A model generated the notes under the pieces. That model saw nothing but the letters and a program-made list of their open reading frames with translations. It made no database searches and was not told the DNA's origin. 64,000 nt of DNA, from assembly GCF_043641665.1 (NCBI RefSeq), contig NC_092182.1, positions 16,445,456 through 16,509,455 on the forward strand, given 5' to 3'. The first letter of the stretch is position 1; each line of letters opens with the position of its first letter. Both the position numbers and the translations under genes were made by a program. Origin of the DNA: Enoplosus armatus. Its lineage: Eukaryota; Chordata; Actinopteri; Centrarchiformes; Enoplosidae. Below, in pieces: positions 14,498-27,100 of this stretch.

Positions 14498-16747
14498 GGA
14501 GTAAACAAACGTATTGCCATAGCAACTGTCAGTCATATGTCAGCATCCCCTGCCGATCTGTTTTGTCCTCTTGACAGTTCAGAGCAAAAAGCCCCCAGCT
14601 GACAGAGGCCTCCGTTTGACACTCCTTCAAAGAAAAAAAACTGGAGAACATGTAAAGGTTGTGGGTGTAGCGTCTGACACAAACAAGGCCAACAGGCAGA
14701 GAAATCTGTCATGCTGACTGGTGTCTGAGCGCTCCACTTAACATTGAACTACAGGCAAACTTTTTTTTTTCCCCCAAGTGCAACTTCTTGGGGAGATAAT
14801 CGGCACTCCATCCAGGTTCCCACTCATCCATCACCTCCCAATGCTATATTCCTGACTGACAGAAAAAACTGACTGCGGGCTAACAATCTTTCACTCCAGC
14901 TTGCATAACACTGAGCTGAGGTGAAAGCAATGGCCTTTCGCTGAATTACCTTCCCTTTAATCAATGACACTGTGTCGGAGAAAATATCTCCAGGAGAAGG
15001 GGAGGGGGGGGGGCTTCGTATCCATCATGATGGTGCTAATGGATGACCTGAATGCATCACTGTGTCAAGATTCATCAGACATTCATCAAAATGTAGAAGG
15101 CATATAAATAAAAAGACAAATGGTAGCAACACTGTAAGGATGAAATATCATCTCATCTGAAGCAGAGAAGAAAGAGGACCAGATTTTATTACTTTGGTAT
15201 ATTTTTTTAAAGCAAAACATGCTGAAACAAACATATTTTTTTTACCTGTAAGACTAAAAGAGTGCATACATCTCTTGAAGTAACTCTAAAAGAAACTACA
15301 GCTAAGACCATTGCAGAGAGACAAGCATCCTGGATCCTGAGGATTAACAGGAAGAATAAACACGCTACCCAGTTCAACCGTCAGCTGTTCATAACTTTGC
15401 TGAGGCTGCCAAAGTTTTCATGGCATTGGACTGGTTGTGCTGTGGGCAATGTTTCATTTCAGTTCAGGGATGAACACACTGTGGATTCAAGCTCGAGCAG
15501 AAGTCTCACTGAAACGCTGTGGGGAAAACAGACGTGTCAGTGCATCTCTGCTTTTCCTCACTTCATTGGAAAGTTTGATCTGAAATATCTGAAAATATAT
15601 TATGAAAACCTGCAGTCTAAGTTGTTGTTGATATATTCAGCGCCGTAACCAAGATTTTAGAAAAACTGACGTCCCCCTCAACCCTCCAGACAATTTTGAT
15701 CTGACAGCAAAAGAAAAGTTTTTATCATTTTTTGAATTATTTGGGTGATTTATTCATTAAGTTAAGCGTTCAAGTCTTTTTTCAGTAAATATTACTTCCC
15801 AACATGACAGCTTTAATTGTGTTTTAAGGCTTCTACACAGCGCCAGCAATGAGATTCTGGAGAGGAACTACAAAAACATTTAGTAACTGATTTGGTTGTT
15901 GGTTTGCTTATAATGAGTGAAATTTAAATATGATATATGTTTTTGTTATAACATGATCTCATTGAAATGAAAAAAGATGGTTACAGGAGAAACTGATAAT
16001 TTTTTTCTATGGGGACTTTTAGTAACATTTAGATAATGACATATATCAACTTCTTAACTACACAAACTAGTTGCTATAAATCTAAAATTAAGCATTATTG
16101 TGAATTACATGGGTTATTTCTTAAATCAGATTTATCTAGAAACTGATTTCAGTTGATTGTTTACATTAAATATGATGTTTTACGGTTAGGGTTAACAATG
16201 TGAAAACGTGAAGATAGTGCCACATTTTTCCAATCAGGTATAGTTGAGTGTAGGAGAGCACTTCTCGATGATGGACATTTTTTTTTGTACTGTTCGAATT
16301 AGGATGATTTAAGAGAGTTCCATGAGATGGCTCGAAACAAAACCCTGAAACATTTTGGTGAACAGAAAAAATTGGAATTTACTAGCTTTGTCTCAAAAGC
16401 CTGGAAAAAAAGGCAAGATAGACTATTTAGCTAATCTTTACTCTGATTTCTGCAGTATTATATAGTAAATGTTTTTTGCCAGATTTTTTGACTTTTTTAT
16501 AGTACTGTAGTATAGTAAAACTCCATTCATTCATTCATTTATTAATCTGTTGGCTAAAGTCATAGTGACTGAAAAGTAACCAGCAATCAGTGGTCCGTCT
16601 GTGTGAGACAACTTTGCTTCTGTAAACCTCCTTGTAAAAAAACACTAAAACATGTTCGTCTGAGGTCGAGATAATTGGGGGAATTCCTCTTGTAATACTG
16701 AGTGACTTAGTCCTGTGTAGTTTCTTTATAAAAATGATCTGATGTAC

Positions 16748-16905
16748 CTGAGCATCCATGAGCAGGTGTCTCATCAGAGTCATGGACTTCCTCAAGGTGT
16801 CCCTCTCTCCCGGCATGAAGGCCTCGTCCTCTTCAGGCAGCCTATGAGGTCTGGACACCGTGAACTGAGCAATCTGGTCATTCAGGCTGTTGAGAGACTG
16901 GACCG
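16748..16905 (-). CDS. kazn: Kazrin, internal coding exon (coiled-coil region)
   Basis: Internal exon with a strong acceptor (pyrimidine tract 'ctcttttgcag' before 16905) and a GTACAT donor after 16748. Length is 158 nt, entered in phase 1 and left in phase 0. The 52-residue translation includes LNSLNDQIAQF, a proline-acidic stretch LPEEDEAFMPGERD and LRKSMTLMRHLLMDAQ, which has helical, heptad-like spacing. Kazrin is a cytoplasmic adaptor with an N-terminal coiled coil, linked to desmosomes, periplakin and endosome traffic. I infer kazn from the character of the sequence and from synteny: in human, KAZN lies downstream of PRDM2 in the same direction, as here. The next exon is not in the window. 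The exon itself is convincing; the gene name is less certain. Confidence 0.7.
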
Positions 16906-18447
16906 CTGCAAAAGAGCCAAAAGAGAGTTGGGTTGGCGAAAAGTAGAACCACGTGAAAACACACGCTAAGACACAGAAACGCAAGCATTCATGACAGTCG
17001 CTCTATGGTCTCCTCTGCTGGCATGTAGGCCAAGACGCTCTGAAGTTTGTTTCCTCTCTCTCTAGTGGGATTTTCGGGATCAGACTTGTGTGATTTCCTT
17101 CATCCATGGCCATAGTCAAGCGGTTTCCATTGTTCTTCTCTTCAGAATAATCCCTCTTTTGGGCAAGAGGGGCATCATTAGGCTAAATCCATTAAAGACA
17201 CAGAAACTCCCATTCAACCCATTATATAATCCATTTTTTATGGAGACAGTCCCAGTAATAATGTCTATTCTGTTCAGACAGAGGCTATATCAACACAATA
17301 GGTTCAGAAATGTATTTGTTTCTTAGAGTTTTGCTCAGAGGTCTCCATCAAGCTCTCTGTTCTGAGCCTGTGGTGGTTATGTCAAAATGTCTGATCAATA
17401 CTGAAAGATTTCAAGTTTCAAACCAAGCCAGGAGGGCGATAGAGGAGCATTTTGTCAGAGCAGCTCAGCAGATGTGGAAACAGATATAGCAACTAACCTC
17501 CAGCTTACAGTTATTTACATGATCAATTATTCTTTGGATTCTTTTTTCAATTAAAAGCAAGCAGCAGCCTGCCAATGGGGCCGGAATCACTTAACTCAAC
17601 ACATGGAGCCAAACACTTCACAAATCTACAGACGTTTATGGTAAATTCTAGCTGTGGTCAACAATTGCACGTTTTTGATTGACTGATTTATTGATTGACT
17701 GATAGAAACCTTTGTTTATACAGGGAAAACTCACTGAGAGCATGCTTACTTATGCAGAGGTGCCCTGTTTACAGGGATATACAAATAATAAGTGTGTCAA
17801 GTAGTAGTTGCATGCAGTAATGTGATAAAACATAACATTGCCACCAAGAATTACAAATAAAACAAGAACAAAAATAGCTAGAAGAGTCAAATAAATGATA
17901 ATAAAAAAAAAGAACGAAGATATTAAGTAAAACATTCACACTCAACTGGTGGTCATGTTTGAATGATTGAGACAGACTGTGAGACACGGGGTGCAAAGTT
18001 TCCAAAGACTTCGAATTTTGGGGAGATGGGTTTAAAATGAATAGAATATTTAAATTTGATGGAAGGGTGCAGCCAAGAAAAACATGGAGTCCTGGGTTTG
18101 AATATTTCAAACATCATTAAGCTTCAATGAAGATTCGGAACAAGCAGGTACAGAATATATATGATACTGCCAGTCAGACAGTGTGGGCTGAAATTATTTT
18201 TCCAACCATAAAACTGCTTAAGGGGAAACAAAAGGTGGAACTGCATGTTAAGTTAAAATTGTTCAGGCTATGCAATGTCAGAGAAGAGACATACGATTCA
18301 TTCTTTTCTCCAACCAAAAGTCAAAACCCCAAATTTTATTTAATTATAATAAAATTGAATTCGGTCAATCAACCAGTTGTGTCTCCATGGAGATGGCATG
18401 TTTGAAGGAGGTCACTTGCTCAAAGTCAAGCATCACTTTCACTCTCT

Positions 18448-18471
18448 CACACACACACACACACACACACC
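18448..18471. repeat. (CA)n microsatellite
   Basis: About 12 CA units in the kazn intron. Confidence 0.9.
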
Positions 18472-20771
18472 AGCGAGCAGGCCGAGAGGTCAGTTTGGGG
18501 CATGAGTGAGTGACTGAGGCAACGTGTGACTCACTGACGACTGCCAAGGTCGGCTTTTCAGCAGAATGATCAAAGATTTATGGCCACACACCTTCCAGCC
18601 TTGTCTTGAGCTGCAGGAGCATGGCAGAGAGAGGCATGTTTACGAGCACACAGCAGCCCTGCAGGCAGCACGGTGTACATCAAATTTGGGGTGGGTGGAG
18701 GGGGAGGAGGGGGGGGGGGTGAAATAAAATGTTTACGACTGAGGTTGCCGATTGGATTCTAATTTCACATTCAACATTTACAAGGTGTACCTCTCGGCCC
18801 CAAACACGGGCATATTCGTCGGGTAATGGCACGCTGCTGCTGAAAATGACATGCTGTCAAACTCGGAGAACAGACACACCCTCGGCTCCTCTCAGCTCCA
18901 CTTTCAATTTTTATTCACTGCAATCTGTCACACACTGTGATACATGATGGGGAAGACAGGTGGCTTTCTATAAAAGCAATGTTACTTTGACCACCTTGAA
19001 TATGTCAACACACCATAACACAATCAAAAGGCCACAGCTCCTGGCCAAAGCCGCGAAGCATCAGAAAGATAGACCCAACGCATGACGCTGAGTTTTGAAT
19101 TTGCTCAACCATTTGTAAATACCAATTGGTTCTCACTCGTGAAATTACAACAAATGCTGAAACTCTTCTCCAGGCCGCTGACATCGCTGATCAACGTTTT
19201 ACAGGTGTGAAGATGCACATCTGGAAGTCTCCATCACACCACCTGTACGTTTAATATTCTTCTGGTTGGAGCAAACCAGACGATGCAGCAGCATGGAGGT
19301 AATCAGGCCTCTGCTGAGAATATGTACGTGAGGAAACGTGAAGCCACGTTTGCACTTCGCTGATCAGGTACAACAGCGAGAGTTAGAATTCAAAATGGTG
19401 AAGCAGACCGTTTGTAATATTATATAATTTAACAATAGAGAGAAGACGTCAGGAGAGGAATCTTGATGAGAAGAAATAATTGAGATTATTGAGAAATACG
19501 GTAGCTATTTCCTTTGACGCTCCGTTTCATTTTTCAAGTCCAGATTCATTTTGGGTATGTTTTGCCAACTTTCTATGCTTTCATTTTTGTTTTCGTTTAG
19601 CATATTTTAAGCTGTTCTTACCCAACATGCATGGTATCCTTTTTATCAGCACAAACTCAGCTATGAGTGTCACTTAAGATAAAGATTAAATAAAGCTGCC
19701 AGCAACCCCAAATACATGAAACATGACACCAGCGCTTATTCAAGTTTACAAATCTTTAGGGATAAACACTCAAAACCTCATTATAGAACAGTTAAAAAAA
19801 TATTGTTTTGGCATTTCTAAACACAAATACAGTAGAAACATGTAACTGTAATACAGTATATTTACATATAAAGTGATTTTATCCCAACTCTTTCGTGTGC
19901 CTGTAAATCATTGAAAATATTGATAATATAATGTTTAAAAAATGTCTTTCAAAACATGTTTTATGGTTTATAGACATAAATGAGATAATGTGTGAAACAC
20001 AGCAGCATTTTCAACTGGTTTTCTCCGCTTGTCTCTACATGAATAAATAACATAAATAAATAACAGTGCTCAGTGTATTCACAGATAAATACGCAGACTC
20101 CACATTACTGTATAATCATATAAAAATGCACACACAGGCTCCCCCCATCAGGTTTGTATTTCTATACATCTGTATTTTTGATGTAAAATGTAATATGTGC
20201 AATCATTGAAATCAGAGGGATATTGTATGTTTTTGTGAAGCACCCTCCCACACACAGGTGGCCCAGTGCTGCTGGTGACTGTGAGATGTGGACAGCTCAT
20301 TACAATCTTTGTAGCCACCCACAGGAGCAAAACAACATCAACAAAGAACTCTAATGAGGCATGTTGGTGTTTTGTCATCCTGTACAGTCCTTGTGAAAGG
20401 AGAATACAACGCGCAAATTAAAAAAAAAAAAAAACAGCTCACTCATAAAATGAAATTTCTCCTCCGGGACAAATATCCTTTTCAGTTTCTGTATATGATG
20501 GTTGTTAATTTGCGAAACCACACAAAATATGATCAAGGGAGGGTTTTAATGCAGATGTGTGGAATACAGTAAAATATATTCAAATGACTTCAGTCAGCTG
20601 TCCCGCCAGGAAGTGTGATGAGAAAAATATTAAAATGACTCACTCACTTTGGAGGCCGACGGTTACAGTCATAGAGTCACAGTAGCCAAACCAGCCTCTG
20701 CCAATTTGAGGAAGCTCCAAGAATTTCACTCTTAGAGCCCAAAAGACCCAGAGTCGAAAGAAAGGCTGAAT

Positions 20772-20797
20772 GGGGGGGGGGGGGGGGGGGGGGGGGG
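20772..20797 (+). repeat. G26 homopolymer
   Basis: A run of about 26 G on the plus strand (C on the transcribed-gene sense strand). Such runs can form G-quadruplexes and are length-unstable; the exact count may be an assembly estimate. Confidence 0.85.
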
Positions 20798-22367
20798 TCT
20801 GTGAGAATCTGAGGCAATCCCAAGAGAGAGAACTCGGCAACAATTTCAATTACACCAATGCCAGATAAATACACAACGCAATCTTGTTGGGGGACAAAGC
20901 CTGTATTGAACCAGAGCCACAGGGTTTAACACCAACACCCACACTCAGGATGGAAGCTAGCAAATGTTCATTTTGAGGCTTTGGAAAACATGCCACTGTA
21001 AAGCTAACTACAAGTTTGTTCAAACACAGGGATTTGGACAGATCAGTTATAGCTCAGCAAAGTTTGCTTTGCATAGAAATAACTGAATCCCTCTCTGTAT
21101 CTGACAGCATCAACACAAGCCTGTAATTTTGTTGTCTGCTTCATTGTTCTGCATCGCTATCTGCAGGAGGGTCCAATTCACCCGCTGATAGTCTGCGCAT
21201 TGTGATTCCCCAGAGAAATTGGACACTTTTCCCTAAAGGAATACTCAGAAAACATCTCATGTCAGGATGCAGTGTCTCTGAAAAGCAGCCCAGATCAGAA
21301 CGGCATTCATTTTAGAGAATTTTCCGAAACATAAGTCTACTGTGTGTTGCCAGCATGTTACAGCATGTTCCACAAGTCTTTTTTATCTTCATGTCAGGCG
21401 CACACACATTCCATATATGGCAGATGCTTTACATTTCACTCCAATGTCATGCTTCCACACTTCCTCAAAAAGCATTTGATCCTTTCCCTCTGGCTAGCGT
21501 TCACTAATTTCCGATGCCGAGCAGATGGAGGCCTTTGTGTGTGCATGGCTTTGTCTGCCTTTATGGGCAAAGCTGGGAATACGTGAACACGGAGTGCATA
21601 ATTGTGTCAGTGGCTTTAAGAGATTGACCTCCGTGGAAAACAAACTACATTGGTTCTGGGTTTCTTTGTGTCGCTGTGTTCCCCCAGAACTGAAGCTCTG
21701 AGAAATCAGAGAATCTGCTCAAAACAATCAGGCAGACAGGAGCAGAGGCAGACTGCCAGGCGTCTCTTCTCTGTCCACAGCGAGCGGGATGATCCCCCGA
21801 GTCCGCATTTCATTCTCATTTTAAACAGTTCCCACGACGCAACAGGCATGTTTTGGCTTGTTTAGACACTAAACTGTATCTGATCTGATCTGCACCCAGA
21901 CACTTAACTCAATTCAGCCAGTTCCAGAGAGAAATATCTCACACGCCTATTGTGCACACTTTGTATCCTGCTTTACTGCACGGAAGCAAGCGTCATCCAA
22001 CTGGTGGCCAATGAACAATTATGAACAGCATGTGTGAAATACTGATTTATGAACAATAGGCTTTTGATTGTATTTGCGTTACTAATAGGTCCATCAAGAC
22101 TATCATCAAATTGGCTGAGTTAACTGCTAAATCAATTGGTCAGTAGTCTGTAATACAATTTACAGTTGTCTCTAATGCAGTAATAAAATGAGTAAATCAA
22201 AAGTTAAACTGGAATATAATTTTATAGCAAGACGAAGAGTCAGCCATGCTGGAGCCTTGAGTACTTTTATCATGATTATGTTGAACAATGTGTGTCAAGA
22301 TGGATGCCTTGTCTACTGCAGACCAAATCTACATACAGGTATAATTAAAGTAACATGAACCTGATGC

Positions 22368-22530
22368 TAGCAGCTTTGTGAGGCTGTACTTGGCCACAGC
22401 AGTGCTTTGAGCTAAATGCTAACATTTACAATGACAACGCTAACATGCTAATGTCTAGCAGTTGTAATGTTTACTACGATGACATGCATGCTAATATTAG
22501 CTCATTAGCGCTAAACACTAAGTACAGGGG
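22368..22530 (+). repeat. 'gctaacatgct' dispersed repeat, copy 3
   Basis: Contains 'gctagcagctttgtgagg', 'gctaaatgctaacatt' and 'gctaacatgctaatgtc', the same order as the copies at 4170 and 11475. Confidence 0.7.
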
Positions 22531-22639
22531 CAGGGACAACACTGTCAGGGAGCATTAATCAAAAAAACTCGTAATGAGCCAGAGTTAGCCTAAGATGTTA
22601 GAAAACACCCCAAACAAGATGCTTTCATGTTACATACAG

Positions 22640-22730
22640 TATATACTGTACATAACATATTCACAATTATATTATTTTCAATATAATATATCAATATATA
22701 TAATTATATTCAAATATATATATGTAAGAC
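22640..22730. repeat. AT-rich palindromic tract
   Basis: Long run of TATA and ATAT motifs, including the palindrome 'acagtatatactgt' near 22637. Low-complexity, non-coding. Confidence 0.6.
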
Positions 22731-23504
22731 CTGTAAGTTGTCCTGAGGATAATAAATCAAATATAATTCAAAACAAAAACACTTTAAACTTAAAGCCAAA
22801 CCTTATTTCATCTCAGTTTCAAGCCATGAAGAAGTTGTTTTTTTAGGTTCGGGATACAGCTGCAAATTAAATTAACTCTCAATTTGCCCTCAAACAGGTT
22901 CTTGATTTTCTCGTCTGCTATTCAGTTTAGTTAACAAGTGAAAGCTGTTAGAGGTAAGACAGTAAAGACCTTGAGGGCAGCCTGGAGGAAAACATCTTCA
23001 CAATGAGGCCTGCGAGGCAGGAAAAGTTTTCAGCTCTCCCTGCAGATTCTCCACACTGCAGCTTCACCAGGGAAAGGCCAAATCAAATTTTAAAATGGAA
23101 CAAGAAGAGTAAAACCTTCCACCTAACTTACATTTTTATAGTATTTCCCTCAAACGTCCCAAAGCTTCCTTTGTCTGCTAAATCAAGGATTCAATTAACC
23201 TTGATGTTTCAAGTCTGTTGACAAATAAACACATAGTCATTTACTCAGGAGATCAATGCAAGAGTTTGCTAATTAACTCCAAGACAGGACAGCACGTGAA
23301 TTAAAACAACTCTTACCATTTAAGAACAAAATGTTTTCACTCCACCACAGGACACCATGTAATCTGTAGCTTGTTAGGATTGCTGGCAGGAGCCTGTTGG
23401 CAATTAACAAAAACAGATGACAGAAAATAAATCTCCTCTCTAAAATGTTAAGGTGTACTATATCTTGTTTCAAAACTTACAAAACCGCATTGATATGCTG
23501 CTGT

Positions 23505-24180
23505 AACACTTCCCACTAGATTTTGGAGCCTCACTGCAGAGATTCTCCTCCCATTCAGCCACAAGAGCGATCATGAGGTCGGCCTCATTTCAATTCATCC
23601 CAAAGGTGTTGGATGGGATTGAGGTCAGGACAGGACAGTCAAATTGTTCCTCACCACATTTTTGAAAACCATTTAGTTATGGACCTCACAGGGGTATTGT
23701 TATGTTGAAGCAGCAGAGGGCCCAACCAAAGTGTCGCCACAAAGTTGGATGCACACTATTCTCTAAAATGGCATTGTATGTTTTAGCATTAAAGAAGTGA
23801 TTTAGTATTGCACTTCCATAAGAGTTTTCATAATTGAAGCAGCGGAGGCTGAGAGATATCCTGACTTTCAGTCCCTAGCATGAGTCAAGCTCCAATAACA
23901 CAGAACCCTACATTTCCCATGATGCAACTCAATAGCCAATTTCATTAGATCCTCACTGTAAATACTCACATCTTTCAAACCCTTCGACTCCACAAATGAT
24001 CTGATACAACTGTCTTCAAAGTGGTACTAATCATGACGAGTAAACTGATCTTCATGTGTAAAAGAGTGCGCATTTAAGATTTCCATAGTTTGGAACGAGA
24101 GCACCTACCCCAAACCATGAAATACAGCCCCAAACCAAAAGTATGTCGGCATGCAGACACGATTATCTTCGTACTTCCAG
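23505..24180 (-). mobile_element. Decayed Tc1-like transposon fragments
   Basis: The plus strand reads 'cttcccactagattttgg', 'cattcagccacaagagc', 'caattcatcccaaaggtg', 'gatgggattgaggtcag' and 'gccacaaagttgg'. These are characteristic of the antisense of a Tc1/mariner-type transposase common in teleosts. A second degraded piece near 24110-24150 ('accccaaaccatgaaat') fits a downstream part. The frame is broken by many changes and no intact transposase is present. Family assignment is from memory of recurrent text. Confidence 0.5.
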
Positions 24181-27100
24181 CCATATAGTGATGATCAGCA
24201 CAGACAACCTCAAATCCTTTTATTATGATGCAATTTATGATTTGCATATCTGAAAATACCAGCTACTGGTTAACAGATCAAACACTGCTCTCAATTTAGG
24301 ACATTAATCCTGAAGGTTTCGCTCTCAATAGTCTGCCACATTATCTTTGAAGATATCTTTGCACAATCTCTAACATACAAAAATGTACGATATATCGGTT
24401 CCCATTGACCTGTTCAAGAAACGTCATAGCTGAGGTAAAAGACCCTTTAAGACCCACTGGGATGGAGAGAGCTGCATCTCACCGTGTCAACCAGCTCTGC
24501 ATTAGACCGTGAAGCTCTGGTGTGGAAGCAGAAACTGCAGGAGGGATTTCATTTTGCCCACAGCAACATTGCCACCACCTGGTAGCTTTGATACATGCTG
24601 CAACCAAATTAAATGATAATGTACCTCTCTTAGCTGTCTCACGGACACTGGCCTGAACAGCAGCAAGTGAAGCTGTGACATGTGTGCATAAACGTGTTCG
24701 ACCCTTCAAAACATCCACCACTGCCTCCACAGTGACGTCAATAAGTGAGAGATGAACCCAAAACATCACACATTCAAATTGAGTTAAATAATTGATTACA
24801 GCCACTGAAAAAAAATCCTGTTGCATTTATAATAACCTTTCATCTATACAACAACTCCACAAATGTAATTTTATCACAAGAAAAAGGTAATTTCTGATCT
24901 CTCCAAAAACCTGTTGGTGATGTATAATTAAAACACAGACCTTAAGAGCCCAGAGAAAGCCCAAGTAAAGTGCCCTCCACTGCTTTTGCATAACTTTGAT
25001 CAGTGTGCCACCTAGTGAGGAGTACAAGAGATCAGCACAGAGCAATCCAGGTTTCTCTTTCTTCCTTTGAGTCAAAGACTTTAGAAAAACAAATCTTGGG
25101 GGTAATGCTGAACCATCGGCTGAACATAAAAGCCTCCGATGGCCCTTTGATAATCTGCCTGAGGCCTCCTCTTCAACACCTAATGAAACCACTCGTAGAG
25201 GATTGTGACTCTCGCTAAAATCCCTCCACTCAGCCAACACTCACACACACACACGGGTTATTAATTCATAGATAAGGAGCAGCTCTCCTTTATGTCAGGT
25301 GTAATGGTGTGTGTAATGGCAAAACGGACAGGTAACTGTCTGCTTTTATAAAAGGTCAGGGGTCAGGAGACAGACTTAAATTGATTCTAAGGTTAATTAA
25401 TGTTAGCGTCCATGATCTTTTATAACAGCTTAATTCAATTACAGAGCAGGAGCAGGTAAAGCAGCACAGAAAGCAGTGAAATCCTTTAACAGCCATATAT
25501 AAGTTGAAGAAACAAATCCGCCCTCGGGTCTTCTTACATAAGAATCCTTTGTTGTTGTTCGGTGCACTCTAGGAGTCACTGCGTTTTAATTTATTTCACT
25601 GGTGTACCCATTTTACTGCAAAACTACCTCGTCTACTCCTACATCAGTTAGTATCTTCAAATGTTTCCCCAAATCACTTTGATAAGAACGGGCATGAACC
25701 TGTCGCACTGAGCTGAGGGTAATACGTGTAGGTGGAGAAAAACAGCATTCATGACGGTGTCAGCGACAGCAGCAGAGAAAGACAAAAGCTTACTTTAAAC
25801 AAAACATGTCACTGCATTTGCATTGTGTTCTTATAAGACTGTTGTTGGAGAAATGGACACCTCAATCTGAACTTCACCACTTGCAGATAGTTTACAGAAA
25901 AGTTACTGCAAGTTTGTTGTAGCTGTGCAGCAAATATGTCAACACGATGACAACATTTGGCTGGTTTTCCACAGGAATATGAAATATACGGCACAAAATG
26001 GACCCAGGAAGGAGAGGTGCATCTCTAATAGCTGTTTTCAGCAGCAACCACAGAGCATGAAAATGAGCTTAAGGAGAAACTCTGAAGATACAACAGGCAG
26101 AACAGAAGAGAAGGAATCTCTCTGCATCAACTGAGATAAGGAGGAGGAATAAGGATCTTTTCACAGAGTCGGGGTAAACACTGCTTGTTAGAGAAGACCT
26201 GTGTGAGCTCAAACATGACATTTCAGAAATCCAGAGGCTGCACACGCTGGAGTGCCTTTCGAGAGCCGCGGCTACAGGCGGTACCGGTGACAAGACTGCA
26301 GCCAATTAGGACTGTTTGTGAGCATGTGCCTGTGCCTGTCTTTCAGGGGCGGATTAAAGTGGGTCAGAGCCGCAGCGTAACTTTGTACCGGAGCACAACG
26401 GCAGGTAGCACACAACTCACAAATTTGAAATGAGACAGATGGGAATTTAATAGCTGAACTTCAAATTTGCTCTAATGTGGGGTGACGGTTGTGAATCCAT
26501 TATCATTATCAGCCACTTTGATGCTCAGAATTCAATTTCAGCGCAAGTTTCTAAAAGTAGATGAGCCACTCTGAGTTCAGACTGCAGGTATTACCACTAT
26601 CATTCATTAACACGTTTCTGTGCAGGTAAACAACTCAAGTGTGAATTCAAAGGCGCATCAACTCAACATATTAGCAAGTAAGACGCTCCTTTGCAGGGAA
26701 AACTGTTGCCGCCATATTTCATGGGCATTTTTTTTTTTTACTTCCCTCTCACATCAAATACTCCAGACTGTGCTGGAGAGGAGAGAGCTAAGCGCTGCTT
26801 AATGATGCTGAGCATGTCTCTCCAAGTACACGTCTGTGGAGGACATCTCCAACCAAGATGACATCAGAGTTGGGATGCGAAAAACCACTTGACATAATTG
26901 CTGGTCTGATGCGGTTGTGAAACAGGACGGAGCTTGTGCCTCTGATCTGCAGTCTGTGTTCAAGGTCTCAGCTCTGTCCACATGTTTGGTACAGCTCGAC
27001 AAAATAGGACTTTAACTGCACTAACTGAATCAATGGAGCAAACTGTGCTGTAAAGGTCAGTTATGTTAGCTTACATTCATTTTTCTGCCAAACCTCGTTG

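Larger units (their letters stand above)
1..16747 (-). other. kazn: kazn intron (3' side of the second recognised exon), no exon recognised
   Basis: This stretch follows the splice donor of the exon ending at 16748 and runs off the left edge, so it is intron of the same minus-strand gene. I looked on both strands for the expected next kazrin coding block and did not recognise it. The open frames here are short and have no family motif; the longest (5903-6337, minus, 144 codons) lacks convincing splice context and similarity. Content is AT-rich single-copy-looking DNA plus the repeats listed separately. A small unrecognised exon could be hidden here. Confidence 0.6.

Noticed and set aside
24479..25240. 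Two adjoining minus-strand open frames (115 and 137 codons)
   Set aside because: I looked for retroelement motifs and found none. The frames are separated by stops and do not join through plausible introns.
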